Below are positions 28,001 to 36,935 of a stretch of DNA of 64,000 nucleotides, in pieces; the stretch's first letter is position 1; each line of letters begins with the position of its first letter. Made by a program: the position numbers and the translations under genes. The notes under the pieces were generated by a model, which saw nothing but the letters and a program-made list of their open reading frames with translations, had not been told where the DNA came from and searched no databases. This stretch comes from Saprospira sp. CCB-QB6 (GTDB lineage Bacteria > Bacteroidota > Bacteroidia > Chitinophagales > Saprospiraceae): the NCBI RefSeq assembly GCF_028464065.1, contig NZ_CP116808.1:1801001-1865000 (forward strand). Reading direction: 5' to 3'.

Positions 28001-28531
28001 CTATTTTATGTCGCAGCTATGCCCATGAGCAGAAGCTGTCTGAATGTCTTGCGCCCAAGTTTGGCGTTGGGCCAATAAGTCTTGGGGCACATCAATATAA
28101 ATGTCTCGGTAATGTTTTTTCTGGCTATTGAAGCCAACTTCTAGCTGAAAGCGGAGAGTAGGTTGATCCTCCACAACTTCTATTTGAAGCAGGCGTTCAT
28201 AGCTGGCCCAAAAGGGGTAGTGACTTTTGCCTAGAAAGAGGGCATCTAGGGTTAATAAAACCTCTTGGCCGTCTTCCTGTTGCCATTGGCCCAAAATGCG
28301 TTCGCTTTTGCTTAGCGCTTCTTTTTTGGCCAATTGCTTAAACTGCTGATTATAATAAATAATAGCCCAAAGCGAGCCAGGTCCAGTCAATAGCCCAAAG
28401 CCCAGAAAGTAAGGCCAAAGGTAGTGAGAATCTGGATTTTCTACCATAAAGGTCATGGCGGCGGCCAAAAGAGCCGAAAAGCCCAAAATCATCAGAATGG
28501 AAAGCGCAAAAATACGGCGAATTATATTCAT
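28001..28531 (-). CDS. membrane protein with PH-like C-terminal domain, unknown function
   Basis: The protein is 176 residues from the ATG at 28531; an earlier TTG adds three residues. Two transmembrane segments (about 8-27 and 40-60) are followed by a soluble region. There, RILGQWQQEDGQEVLLTLDALFLGKSHYPF, then YERLLQIEVVEDQPTLRFQLEVGF and YIDVPQDLLAQRQTWAQDI, suggest a bacterial PH-like beta domain. No family name is recognised. The gene is seven bases from the epimerase gene and probably shares its transcript. Confidence 0.65.
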   Translation of the reverse strand: MNIIRRIFALSILMILGFSALLAAAMTFMVENPDSHYLWPYFLGFGLLTGPGSLWAIIYYNQQFKQLAKKEALSKSERILGQWQQEDGQEVLLTLDALFLGKSHYPFWASYERLLQIEVVEDQPTLRFQLEVGFNSQKKHYRDIYIDVPQDLLAQRQTWAQDIQTASAHGHSCDIK

Positions 28532-28573
28532 CTGCAGCAAATTTAAAGCGTCTAGAAAGGCGCGAAGCGCCTT

Positions 28574-28692
28574 GGCTTAGGGATGGATAGCAGTGGCCCG
28601 AAGGGCCAGACCCAGCGGGCGCAGCCCGCGCAGGGCCGAGCGATCAGCGAGCTGCGGCACAGCCCGCCCCGCCTGTAGGGCGGGGAAGCCCC
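28574..28692 (-). repeat. GC-rich intergenic hairpin element, type B variant
   Basis: On the minus strand the head is GGGGCTTCCCC and the tail CATCCCTAAGCC. Compared with other B copies both ends changed (G to T, C to A) and still pair (GGCTT/AAGCC). The middle arm is GCGGGC-T-GCGCCCGC, imperfect, and the distal arm GGCCC-TTC-GGGCC. Confidence 0.9.
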
Positions 28693-28699
28693 AAAAAAA

Positions 28700-28721
28700 A
28701 AGCGCCCAAAACTGAGCGCTT
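28700..28721 (-). terminator. intrinsic terminator of valS
   Basis: A 6-bp stem AAGCGC/GCGCTT with a 10-base loop is followed on the minus strand by a T-rich tract of about nine. It is short but well placed 17 bases beyond the valS stop. Confidence 0.6.
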
Positions 28722-28738
28722 AATATCTGTGGGAGCTC

Positions 28739-31444
28739 CTAGTTCAGTTTTTTAAGTTGTTCTTCTAGGAGTTGGACTTTTGCCTCATGATCGGCCAATT
28801 TCTTGCGCTCTAGCTCCACCACCTGAGCGGGGGCGTTGTTGACAAAGCGTTCATTGCCCAATTTTTTCATAATGCCTTTGATAAAGCCTTGTGAATAGCT
28901 GAGTTCTTTTTCTAGGCGTTCTTTTTCGGCGGCCAGATCAATTTTCTTATCAAAAAGGAGATAATATTGATCGGGGCCAACGAGGAAAGAGCTAGCTTCC
29001 ACCTCTTCTTGGACCAATTCAAAGCGTTTGAGGAAGCCCAATTTAGTGACGGCCTCGGGCCAGCCTTCTAGGGCCAAAAGTTGGTCAGCGGTAGCGCTTT
29101 TGCGGAGTAAGAGTTCCAACTCCTCTTTGATAGGTAGTTGATTTTTGGCTCTTTGCTCGCGGATATTTTTGACCACCTCTTGCATATTTTCCACCTCTTG
29201 CAAAAACTGCTGATCGTATTGGCCAACTTCTGGCCATTTGGCCACCACACAATCTTCTCCAGCGGCACGTTCGCGCAATTTGGACCAAATTTCTTCGCTG
29301 ATAAAAGGCATAAAGGGTTGCAACAAGATCATCAACTGCTCAAAAATATCGATGCTGAAGGCATAAGTCTTTTTGTCGATGCTATCGCCATAAGCGGGCT
29401 TAATGAGCTCTAGATACCAAGAGCAGAAATCGCCCCAGATGAAGTTATAGAGCGTCATCAAGGCCTCAGAAAGACGGTATTCGGCAAAAGAGGCATTGAC
29501 CTGTTCTAGGGTTTGGGCCATCTTTTGTTCGATCCAGCGCATAGCCAGTTCGCTTTCTTTGGGCGTCGCTTTTTCGCTTTGCTCCCAGCCTTCGAGTAGG
29601 CGGAGGGCATTCCAAAGTTTGTTGCAGAAATTTCGGCCTTGCTCACAGAGTTTACTTTCATTTTTGATGGCTGTTTTCTCCTTATCGGCAAAAGGGGCAT
29701 CAAAAATAACGTCATTGCCAGCGGCGGCACAAGAGAGAATACCGAAGCGGACGCCATCTGCGCCATACTTCTTAATCAGCTCGATAGAATCGGGCGAGTT
29801 GCCTAAAGACTTAGACATTTTGCGGCGGAGTTTATCGCGCACCATGCCAGTAAAATAAACCGATTCAAAAGGCTGTACGCCTTTTTCTTGGGCTAACTTC
29901 TCGCCTAGAAGTTCGGGGGCCCATTCATAGCCCGCCATAATCATTCTGGCCACCCAGAAAAACATAATATCCCAGCCTGTTACCAGTACCTGAGTGGGAT
30001 AATAATAGCGAAGTTCTTCGGGATTATCGAAGCCATCAAAAACGGCCATAGGCCAGAGCCAAGAAGAGAACCAAGTATCCACTACATCCTCATCTTGAGT
30101 AAGGTCTTCGGCGCTATACTCCTTGCCATCGGCTTGGAGTTGGGCTAGGGCATCTTCTAGGCTTTCGGCTACAACGATTTCGCCATTGGGGCCATAATAA
30201 GCGGGAATTTGCTGTCCCCACCAAAGTTGGCGAGAGATACACCAGTCTCTGACATTCTCTTCCTTCAGCCAGTTGCGGTACATATTGAGCATATGCTCGG
30301 GGAAGAAATTCACTTCGCCATTTTCTACGGCAGCGAGGGCCGTAGCGGCTAGGCCTTCCATTTTGAGGAACCATTGTTCCTTGAGGCGGGGCTCAATAAC
30401 AGCTTGAGTGCGTTCTGAGCGGCCTACCTTATTGCTATAATTTTCTACTTTAACTAGAGCACCTTGGGCCTTGAGATCCTTAGCAATTTGCTTGCGCACC
30501 TCAAAGCGGTCCATACCCACATAGAGGCCAGCATTGGGGTGCATGCGACCATTATCGTAGAAAATATCGATGCTCTCGAGCTCATGACGTTGACCAATCT
30601 CGTAGTCATTCATATCATGAGCGGGCGTCACCTTGAGGGCCCCAGTACCAAATTCTTGGTCTACATAGCGATCAAAAACAACGGGAATAGCACGGCCAAT
30701 GATGGGCACTAGTACCTTTTTCCCTTTTAGTTTTTCGTAGCGTTCGTCATTGGGGTGGACGGCGATAGCCGTATCGCCCAAAATAGTTTCGGGGCGGGTT
30801 GTCGCAATGATAACATATTCCTCACTGCCTTCAATTTGGTAGCGGAGGTGGTAGAGTTTTGATTGTTCATTGGTGTGGATCACCTCCTCATTAGAGAGGG
30901 CTGTTTGTGCTTCGGGATCCCAGTTCACCATGCGCAAACCTCTATAGATAAGGCCTTTTTTGTAGAGATCTACAAAAACCTTTTGTACATACTTAGAGAG
31001 CTTGGGTTCCATAGTAAAGCGGCTGCGTTCCCAATCGCAAGAAGCGCCCAGCAACTTGAGTTGATCCAGGATAATTCCGCCGTATTTATCTTTCCAGGCA
31101 AAGGCATGCTCTAGAAACTCTTCTCTAGAAATATCTGACTTTTTGATGCCTTGTTCCCGTAGCATTTTGACCACCTTAGCTTCTGTAGCGATAGAGGCAT
31201 GGTCGGTACCAGGCACCCAACAAGCATTAAAGCCTTGCAAGCGTGCTTTACGAATCAGCACATCTTGGATGGTGTTGTTGAGCATATGGCCCATGTGCAA
31301 GACCCCCGTAACATTGGGTGGGGGGATAACAATGGTATAAGCGGGGCGCTCATCGGGGGTAGAGCGGAAATAGCCCTTTTCTTCCCAGTGAGCATACCAG
31401 CGTTTTTCGGCGCTGGCGGCATCATAATGTTTAGATAATTCCAT
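28739..31444 (-). CDS. valS: valyl-tRNA synthetase
   Basis: The 901-residue class Ia synthetase starts at the ATG at 31444 (MELSKHYDAASAEKRWYAHW); the TTG 36 bases upstream is less likely. The HIGH motif appears as PPPNVTGVLHMGHML, and KMSKS is intact in RRKMSKSLGNSPD. The editing domain shows TTRPETILGDTAIAVHP, and EDVVDTWFSSWLWPM identifies valine specificity. The last roughly 65 residues are the ValRS coiled-coil arm (EKERLEKELSYSQGFIKGIM). It is monocistronic with its own terminator. Confidence 0.97.
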   Translation of the reverse strand: MELSKHYDAASAEKRWYAHWEEKGYFRSTPDERPAYTIVIPPPNVTGVLHMGHMLNNTIQDVLIRKARLQGFNACWVPGTDHASIATEAKVVKMLREQGIKKSDISREEFLEHAFAWKDKYGGIILDQLKLLGASCDWERSRFTMEPKLSKYVQKVFVDLYKKGLIYRGLRMVNWDPEAQTALSNEEVIHTNEQSKLYHLRYQIEGSEEYVIIATTRPETILGDTAIAVHPNDERYEKLKGKKVLVPIIGRAIPVVFDRYVDQEFGTGALKVTPAHDMNDYEIGQRHELESIDIFYDNGRMHPNAGLYVGMDRFEVRKQIAKDLKAQGALVKVENYSNKVGRSERTQAVIEPRLKEQWFLKMEGLAATALAAVENGEVNFFPEHMLNMYRNWLKEENVRDWCISRQLWWGQQIPAYYGPNGEIVVAESLEDALAQLQADGKEYSAEDLTQDEDVVDTWFSSWLWPMAVFDGFDNPEELRYYYPTQVLVTGWDIMFFWVARMIMAGYEWAPELLGEKLAQEKGVQPFESVYFTGMVRDKLRRKMSKSLGNSPDSIELIKKYGADGVRFGILSCAAAGNDVIFDAPFADKEKTAIKNESKLCEQGRNFCNKLWNALRLLEGWEQSEKATPKESELAMRWIEQKMAQTLEQVNASFAEYRLSEALMTLYNFIWGDFCSWYLELIKPAYGDSIDKKTYAFSIDIFEQLMILLQPFMPFISEEIWSKLRERAAGEDCVVAKWPEVGQYDQQFLQEVENMQEVVKNIREQRAKNQLPIKEELELLLRKSATADQLLALEGWPEAVTKLGFLKRFELVQEEVEASSFLVGPDQYYLLFDKKIDLAAEKERLEKELSYSQGFIKGIMKKLGNERFVNNAPAQVVELERKKLADHEAKVQLLEEQLKKLN

Positions 31445-31576
31445 ATTCTGTATAACTAGTGATTCTAAATCGAAGGCCAAAAATACAGAAGTTCGTGGGG
31501 AGAAAAGAGCTTTGTTACGGCTTTTTCTTCTTCAAGGCTATTTTTGGCCTGCTTTGAGGGCATCAAATACAAACAA

Positions 31577-31615
31577 AAAGGAGCTTGCAGGCAAAATTGG
31601 CCTACAAGCTCCTTT
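31577..31615 (-). terminator. intrinsic terminator of the TPR gene
   Basis: A 16-bp stem with one mismatch (31577-31592 with 31600-31615) is followed on the minus strand by TTTTTGTTTG, 19 bases beyond the stop at 31634. Confidence 0.88.
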
Positions 31616-31633
31616 ATCTGGCTAAAAAATAGC

Positions 31634-33325
31634 CTAATGCGTTGGAATAAAATCGGGTAAATAAGCCACTTTGGCTAAGCTTTCTTGAACATGAGATTGC
31701 TGTTCCTCGCTTAGTTCGGTCCAATCTTTCAGTTCAAAGAGGAGAAACTCACCTCTTTTTTCGCTCCAAACCAAACCTTGTGGGCTCATATTTAGGCGAA
31801 CGCCAAGTCCACGGCGGCCATCTAGCGGACGCAGCTCAAAATCGAGCATATTTGGAGAATGTTCCACTTTGAGCTCGTAAGCAAAAACGGTAGTTTGTCC
31901 AATAGGATTAACGCTAAAGCCCCCTTGAGGACTAAAAAAGATGATCCGTTTTTTGAGTTGTTCCTCAATCATATCAGCAACCTCCTTATTAAGCTGTTGC
32001 ATGCTTTCAGAGCGAATAGCTTTAAAACTAAGGTATTTGCCCGCTAGCTGCTGAAATACCGCTTGACTTTTATTATGCGCTATCGCAGGAGCCATTTCGG
32101 CTAAAGTTTGCTCGGCATAGCCCTTCAAATAGTCATAAAGCTTTTCTTTAATCAGCTGACTAGCTCTTGGCGCCCCTTGGGCATCGGCTTTAGACAAATA
32201 AAAGTAAGCTTTAGCTGGATTATTCTCTTGCTTAATCACCATTTGCCCCAAAGCCATAGCGGCATCTTTTTGCCCGCCTTCAGTCTTCATAAGGTCCAGA
32301 TATAAAGCTTCTGCTGCAGCATAATCCCCTTTAGCTTGTAAGAGTTTACCCTGCTTAAGGGTTACATCTAGACCAAAAGTGCTACCCAATGGATATTTAC
32401 GCCCTAAAAAATCTAGTTCCTTCTCTACTTCTTCCAGTTTTCCTTGGGCCAAAAGGCTATCTAGTAACAGAAGGCTGGCACTAACGCTGGGGTTTATTTG
32501 TATTCCCTGCTCGATCAGTTCCTGCGCTTTTTGTGCATGCCCAAGCTCCATAGCTGCCTTGGCATAAGCCTGCAAAAGTACCGAACTCAATTCATTGCTA
32601 GCTTTAGCCAACTCATAAGCTTGTTCTAGGGCCTCATAAGCCAAGGGATAATCTTCTAACTCATTGGCAATTCGCCCCACATTATAGACATAGGTCAGAT
32701 TGGGGTCCTTTTCGCGCAGCATTTGCAACAATTTAAGGGCCTTTTTTTGCTCTCCTTCTGCCAAATAAATTTCGGCCCCTACCGCAAATAGTTTTTCTTG
32801 ATAACCATGCTGCTTGATGTTTTTGGTCAATAGGGCCAAAGCTTCTTTTTCTCGGTTCCCCATGCTTCTCATAGCCAAAAGCGCATTAACTGCATACAAC
32901 AATTCTTGCGGATTAGCCTTCATGGCCGCTTGAAAAAAAGCAAGGGCTTCCGTCGCTTTATTTTGCTCAAAAAGCAGCTCTTCTCCAATGGCATTTAGGG
33001 CCTCATCTTGCTCTGGTTGCAACTTTAATATTTGGCGATAAGCCACCATGGCCTGAGGCGCATCCCCCATTTTTAGCCGGGTTTGCGCTAAACGCAAAAG
33101 CGCCTTGGTATCTTTGGGATTCAGCTCTACCAACTTGAGTAAACAACGCTCTATGGCTTCTAATGAACCCCCTTCTTGAGCATCTAATGCTTGGGCCAAA
33201 TAATCATAGCCAAAGCCTTCTTCTGGATATTCATTTAAGGCGCCCAAAGCCAGCTCTTGCAATTTTGGCCATTCAGCGGCGGCAGCAGCGGTTTTGAGGG
33301 CTTCTATTTGTTCTGCTTTTGACAT
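31634..33325 (-). CDS. tetratricopeptide repeat protein
   Basis: The 563-residue protein lacks a signal peptide. Residues about 1-400 are tandem TPR units (for example PKDTKALLRLAQTRLKMGDAPQAM, then YRQILKLQPEQDEALNAIG). The final about 130 residues are different: IIFFSPQGGFSVNPIGQTTVFAYELKVEHSPNMLDFELRPLDGRRGLGVRLNM, a beta-rich domain I do not recognise. The protein is presumably a cytoplasmic scaffold. It is followed by a terminator and has a type B repeat element upstream. Confidence 0.85.
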   Translation of the reverse strand: MSKAEQIEALKTAAAAAEWPKLQELALGALNEYPEEGFGYDYLAQALDAQEGGSLEAIERCLLKLVELNPKDTKALLRLAQTRLKMGDAPQAMVAYRQILKLQPEQDEALNAIGEELLFEQNKATEALAFFQAAMKANPQELLYAVNALLAMRSMGNREKEALALLTKNIKQHGYQEKLFAVGAEIYLAEGEQKKALKLLQMLREKDPNLTYVYNVGRIANELEDYPLAYEALEQAYELAKASNELSSVLLQAYAKAAMELGHAQKAQELIEQGIQINPSVSASLLLLDSLLAQGKLEEVEKELDFLGRKYPLGSTFGLDVTLKQGKLLQAKGDYAAAEALYLDLMKTEGGQKDAAMALGQMVIKQENNPAKAYFYLSKADAQGAPRASQLIKEKLYDYLKGYAEQTLAEMAPAIAHNKSQAVFQQLAGKYLSFKAIRSESMQQLNKEVADMIEEQLKKRIIFFSPQGGFSVNPIGQTTVFAYELKVEHSPNMLDFELRPLDGRRGLGVRLNMSPQGLVWSEKRGEFLLFELKDWTELSEEQQSHVQESLAKVAYLPDFIPTH

Positions 33326-33365
33326 GGATTTCGGGTATTTTTCTTTGCTTTTTTAGAATGATTTT

Positions 33366-33490
33366 GGGGCTGCCCCCTCGGCCCTTTGGGCCTTGGGGTC
33401 GGGCTGTTTCGCAGCTCGCTGATCGCTCGGCCCTGCGCGGGCTTCGCCCGCTGGGTCTGGCCTGCGGCCACTGCTGTCCATCCCTCAGCC
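33366..33490 (+). repeat. GC-rich intergenic hairpin element, type B
   Basis: The head is GGGGCTGCCCC with an imperfect hairpin (GGCCC-TTT-GGGCC), the middle arm GCGGGC-TTC-GCCCGC, the distal arm GGCC-TGC-GGCC and the tail CATCCCTCAGCC. Termini pair GGCTG/CAGCC. Confidence 0.9.
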
Positions 33491-33508
33491 GGCTCGCTAC
33501 GCTCGCCT

Positions 33509-33535
33509 CGGAACGCAAGAGGAACGCAAGAGGAA
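33509..33535. repeat. short tandem repeat
   Basis: The 11-base unit GGAACGCAAGA is repeated about two and a half times between the type B element and the stop codon of the peptidoglycan-binding gene. It looks like local slippage. Confidence 0.7.
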
Positions 33536-33538
33536 CGT

Positions 33539-34876
33539 TTAATCTTCGGCAAACCAATAATAAGGATTCATATATGCCACCGCATCCGCAGCAGTATCTA
33601 GAGCCCATTCGGCGGCTTCGCCTACTTCTCCGGCGACATACTCTACCCCATCCCAAACCTCTTCGGCTAGGTGGGCGGCGGCGGCAGCACCTTTCTTCAA
33701 ATAAGTCATTGGACTGGTCAAGACTTCTTTGGTCTTTTGCAAGAAATTGCGGAAGTCCGGATGCATTTCAGCGGCAAATTCACCGCCTACACGACGTGCC
33801 CCTTTATAGGTCCAACTATTCACTTGAAAAGAAATAGCATATGTTGGCGCCGTCATGATAAAGAAGTTGAAATCACTGGTTTTGGTCGTATAAAGCGTGA
33901 TTGATTCCGCCAGGATTTTTACATTAAAATCTGCATAGGCTTTAAGGACCATTTCGGCTCTGAGGCTTCCTTCTAAAACCGTATCTTTTTTAATGGCCAA
34001 TTTGGCGGTGCCATTGGCATCTAGAGCACCATGCAAAGCAGCCGTAACATCCAACATATTGTAGCCCATAATACCAATAGCACTTCCTTTGACCCCAAAA
34101 TAGGCATCAATTATACCACTGGCTTTAGACTCAATGGCTAGCTCTTTTTCGACTAAGGTATGTTCTAGGGTCAGGTTCATTTGAACGCCCATCGTTAGAT
34201 GTAAAGAAAAGATGAGATATTCCGCTAAGGGGATGTCTTTACTTACGTTAAAGACCTCGATATCCACATTGCCTTGGCTAATAAATTGTTGTAGGGCAAA
34301 GCGAGCGCCTTTTTCTAGGTTTTCTTTAGACACTAGATTACCGATAGCCGAGGGGCTGGTATCTTTGGCTTTAGTGTCTACGGTGCTTTCTGCCTTAGAA
34401 AAGTTTTGGACCTGTTCTTTGGCTGGAGGAGCGGAGGGGGTAAAGTTTTTACCGCTGCCCGTTAAGGCTTTCCAGCTTCTGCCGTCGGGATCTACTCGGG
34501 CATCGGCTCCACCAAAGTTGGTCTTTTGAAAATCTCGGATGGCGTAGATGGTGGCTGGGCCACATTTGCCATCTTCTTTGAGTTTTCCGCCTTTTTTGTT
34601 GAGTAGTTCTTGGACCTTGATGACGTCGGCTTTTTGGTTCTCGCCTTTGTAGCCTACGGAGCCGCTGAGGCCAGCGGCTTTTGTGAGCGCATCGCTGGCT
34701 CCAGCTGAGGCCTGCCCCAATTGGCTTTGCAATTTTTGGATGCGGCCTTCAATCTCTTCTAGTTGGGCCTTTTCTTGGGCATCGATGACGCCATCTTGCA
34801 TAAAGAGTTGGCGTAGCTTGGGCAGTTCCTGCTGATAGGTTTGCAGCGTCTGCTTAATGGTTTCTATTTGACTCAT
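33539..34876 (-). CDS. peptidoglycan-binding-domain protein with uncharacterised C-terminal module
   Basis: The 445-residue protein has no signal peptide. Residues 1-60 form a coiled coil (QTYQQELPKLRQLFMQDG). Residues about 75-140 are a PG_binding_1-like domain (ADVIKVQELLNKKGGKLKEDGKCGPATIYAIRDFQ). A low-complexity linker follows. Residues about 180-390 are a valine/alanine/leucine-rich beta module (QGNVDIEVFNVSKDIPLAEYLIFSLHLTMGVQMN...), then an alanine-rich C-terminal helix ending NPYYWFAED. A leaderless protein with a peptidoglycan-binding domain suggests delivery by a contractile injection system or lysis. No such system is in the window, so this is only a guess. Confidence 0.6.
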   Translation of the reverse strand: MSQIETIKQTLQTYQQELPKLRQLFMQDGVIDAQEKAQLEEIEGRIQKLQSQLGQASAGASDALTKAAGLSGSVGYKGENQKADVIKVQELLNKKGGKLKEDGKCGPATIYAIRDFQKTNFGGADARVDPDGRSWKALTGSGKNFTPSAPPAKEQVQNFSKAESTVDTKAKDTSPSAIGNLVSKENLEKGARFALQQFISQGNVDIEVFNVSKDIPLAEYLIFSLHLTMGVQMNLTLEHTLVEKELAIESKASGIIDAYFGVKGSAIGIMGYNMLDVTAALHGALDANGTAKLAIKKDTVLEGSLRAEMVLKAYADFNVKILAESITLYTTKTSDFNFFIMTAPTYAISFQVNSWTYKGARRVGGEFAAEMHPDFRNFLQKTKEVLTSPMTYLKKGAAAAAHLAEEVWDGVEYVAGEVGEAAEWALDTAADAVAYMNPYYWFAED

Positions 34877-35025
34877 GGGAATGGTAAATAAAGGTGGTTT
34901 AATTTTGGCCCTATTAAATTACAAAAAATCTCTTGTTTTTGCCCTTTTTGAGACTAGATATACGATTTATGACAGGCTTAGGCTGTATTTCCTTGTTTTT
35001 TGAGAATGAGGAGCGGAGCGACGAA

Positions 35026-35248
35026 TGCAATGCTGGGCGCTTTGGCCCCCAAGGCCAAAGGAGCCCAGCCCCCAGGCGGGGGCGGCCAAAGGGAAAATTA
35101 AAGCTGAAATGTAATATTTTGAGGACCTAATTTGCTGAGGCGCAGAGAAGGGGGTGGCTGCCGCCATCCGCCGGCCGGGCGCGCTTGGCGCGAGCCTGCG
35201 AAGCTTGAAGCTGCGGCAGCAGCTTGTAGCTTCGCAGTTGGGCGGGCA
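35026..35248. other. GC-rich intergenic stretch with long imperfect hairpin
   Basis: This stretch between the peptidoglycan-binding gene and a type A repeat holds palindromic GC-rich sequence unlike the standard element. The clearest piece is a 16-bp stem with two mismatches (35199-35214 with 35219-35234, loop GGCA). No supported ORF is present. It may be decayed repeat material. Confidence 0.5.
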
Positions 35249-35369
35249 GGGCCTAGCGATGTGCAGGGGTGGCCGCAGGCCAGACCAAGCGGGCGAAGCC
35301 CGCGCAGGGCCGAGCGATCAGCGAGCTGCGAAACGTAGCGCCGCAAGGCGAAGCCGCAGCGGAGGCCCC
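35249..35369 (-). repeat. GC-rich intergenic hairpin element, type A
   Basis: On the minus strand it is a standard copy: head hairpin GGC-TTC-GCC, middle arm GCGGGC-TTC-GCCCGC, distal arm GGCC-TGC-GGCC and tail CATCGCTAGGCC. Termini pair GGCCT/AGGCC. Confidence 0.9.
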
Positions 35370-35378
35370 TAAAAAAAA

Positions 35379-35408
35379 GAGAAGTACTGCTAAAAAGCAA
35401 TACTTCTC
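35379..35408 (-). terminator. intrinsic terminator of lpxD
   Basis: A 12-bp stem with one mismatch (35379-35390 with 35397-35408) is followed on the minus strand by eight T. It ends 25 bases beyond the lpxD stop. Confidence 0.88.
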
Positions 35409-35432
35409 TCCTATCTCGTTATGGATCAAGGC

Positions 35433-36410
35433 CTAATCTTGGGGGTTAAGATCTTGATTCTTAAATCGTTTTTGAAGTTGATCTACTGTTTTCGTCAATT
35501 CGGGTAAGCGACGAATGGCAGCCAATTCCTTAAAGCGGCTGTAAGCCTCTACTGCAGGAGCGCCCATATAGCGCTTGCCACCAGGAATAGACTTAGAGAC
35601 CCCAGCTTGAGCAAGCAAAACGGCACCTTCGCCAACAACCAAGCCCTTAGAAATACCCACTTGTCCGTAAATAGTGACAAAATCTTGGATAATGGTTTTG
35701 CCCGCGATTCCCGTTTGGGCCGCAATCAAGCAATGTTTGCCCAAAACCACACCATGGCCCAAATGCACCTGATCATCTAATTTACAGCCTTTACCAATAT
35801 GCGTATCGCCAGAAACCCCGCGATCAATGGTACAAGCTGCCCCAATACGGACATCATCCTCAATCACCACTCGGCCAATAGAATGCCAAGGCTTATAACT
35901 GCGGTCCTCCTCTAGATGGTAATAAAAAGCATCATTACCAATTACAGAATTAGAGTGGATTTTCACTCGATTGCCAATCACCGTATAATCAGAAATCACG
36001 GCATTGGCCCGAATCAAGCAATCTTCGCCAATCACGACATGATTACCCACAACAGCACCTGCCTCGATCACCGTCCCTTTGCCAATTTGGGCCGTGGGAC
36101 TAATTTGGCTGCTCATAGGCGTAAAAGGCAAATACTTTTTGGCCAAATTATTATAGGCCTCAAAGGGGCGTTCCACCACCAAAAGGGCCTTATTCGGGGG
36201 ACAATCTACCGCCTGATCAATCAGAATAGCCGAGGCCGTAGAATAAATAGCTTGAGTATAATACTTCTCATTATCGACGAAGATCAGGCTGCCTTTACAC
36301 ACCTTGTGAATTTCGTTGAGATGAGTAATTTCTACATTGGGATCTCCGATGAGTTTGGCGCCTAGCATATCTGCTAGCTCAGAGACGAGAATCGATTCCG
36401 CAAGTTTCAT
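35433..36410 (-). CDS. lpxD: UDP-3-O-acylglucosamine N-acyltransferase
   Basis: This 325-residue lipid A enzyme transfers the second acyl chain to UDP-3-O-acyl-glucosamine. The N-terminal uridine-binding domain (about 1-100) carries ITHLNEIHKVCKGSLIFVDNEKYY. The rest is a left-handed beta-helix of hexapeptide repeats (IGKGTVIEAGAVVGNHVVIGEDCLI), with the LpxD signature FYYHLEEDRSYKPWHSIGRVVIEDDVRIGAACTIDRG and the histidine-rich loop VHLGHGVVLGKH. A C-terminal helix follows. The gene is adjacent to a terminator and is not clustered with other lpx genes. Confidence 0.95.
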   Translation of the reverse strand: MKLAESILVSELADMLGAKLIGDPNVEITHLNEIHKVCKGSLIFVDNEKYYTQAIYSTASAILIDQAVDCPPNKALLVVERPFEAYNNLAKKYLPFTPMSSQISPTAQIGKGTVIEAGAVVGNHVVIGEDCLIRANAVISDYTVIGNRVKIHSNSVIGNDAFYYHLEEDRSYKPWHSIGRVVIEDDVRIGAACTIDRGVSGDTHIGKGCKLDDQVHLGHGVVLGKHCLIAAQTGIAGKTIIQDFVTIYGQVGISKGLVVGEGAVLLAQAGVSKSIPGGKRYMGAPAVEAYSRFKELAAIRRLPELTKTVDQLQKRFKNQDLNPQD

Positions 36411-36488
36411 TGATTTCCAAATTTATTCAGGAACAGAAGGCCCCATAGGGCTAAATCACCCAAAGTTCGTTAAAATTTGAAGAAAGCA

Positions 36489-36926
36489 CTAGCCCTTGGG
36501 GCCCTTTTCTATAATCTCTTGATAAATAACTGTCCCCAAATCCCAAACCCAATTATGTTTTTGCAAACTTTCTGCATCGAGCAAGCGGCCATAGCCCTCA
36601 TAGACGGGCTGCTGGGCCAACTGTTCTAACTCTTCTTTGGGCAAGATAATTTTGAACAAACAAAGCTTAAACTCCTGAATACTTTTGATCTTGAACTGCC
36701 CAATAAAAATAGGCGGCTGCTCAGGTTGCCAGCGCAACTCTTCTTGCAGCTCTCGGTATAAGGCAATTTCTGGGCTTTCATCTTCGGCCTCTACAGCCCC
36801 ACCCCAAACCGATAAGGCCAGTTGCCATTGCGACAGCGGATAAGTTTCATCCTTTTGCTGCACAAAAAATAATTGCTGGTCCGAACTACAGATAATGGCG
36901 CCAACGCCAAGGTGAAAAGAAGTCAT
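36489..36926 (-). CDS. Nudix hydrolase
   Basis: This 145-residue Nudix protein carries the box GAVEAEDESPEIALYRELQEEL (GX5EX7REUXEE), with the usual final glycine replaced. It hydrolyses an unknown nucleoside diphosphate derivative. The first 23 codons lie inside a 72-bp direct repeat whose second copy lies 1010 bp upstream (37868-37939). The gene is therefore intact although its 5' neighbourhood has been displaced by an inserted gene. Its native promoter was probably on the far side of the insertion. Confidence 0.88.
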   Translation of the reverse strand: MTSFHLGVGAIICSSDQQLFFVQQKDETYPLSQWQLALSVWGGAVEAEDESPEIALYRELQEELRWQPEQPPIFIGQFKIKSIQEFKLCLFKIILPKEELEQLAQQPVYEGYGRLLDAESLQKHNWVWDLGTVIYQEIIEKGPKG

Positions 36927-36929
36927 TTT
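36858..36929. repeat. 72-bp direct repeat, copy 1 (inside the Nudix gene)
   Basis: Identical over 72 bases to 37868-37939, from CTGCACAAAAAATAATTGCT through AGTCATTTT, and followed in both copies by GGGATT after two or three differing bases. This copy is the true 5' end of the Nudix gene. Confidence 0.95.
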
Positions 36930-36935
36930 GAGGGA

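Noticed and set aside
34933-35130. 65-codon plus-strand frame
   Set aside because: Runs into GC-rich non-coding sequence; no protein-like features.
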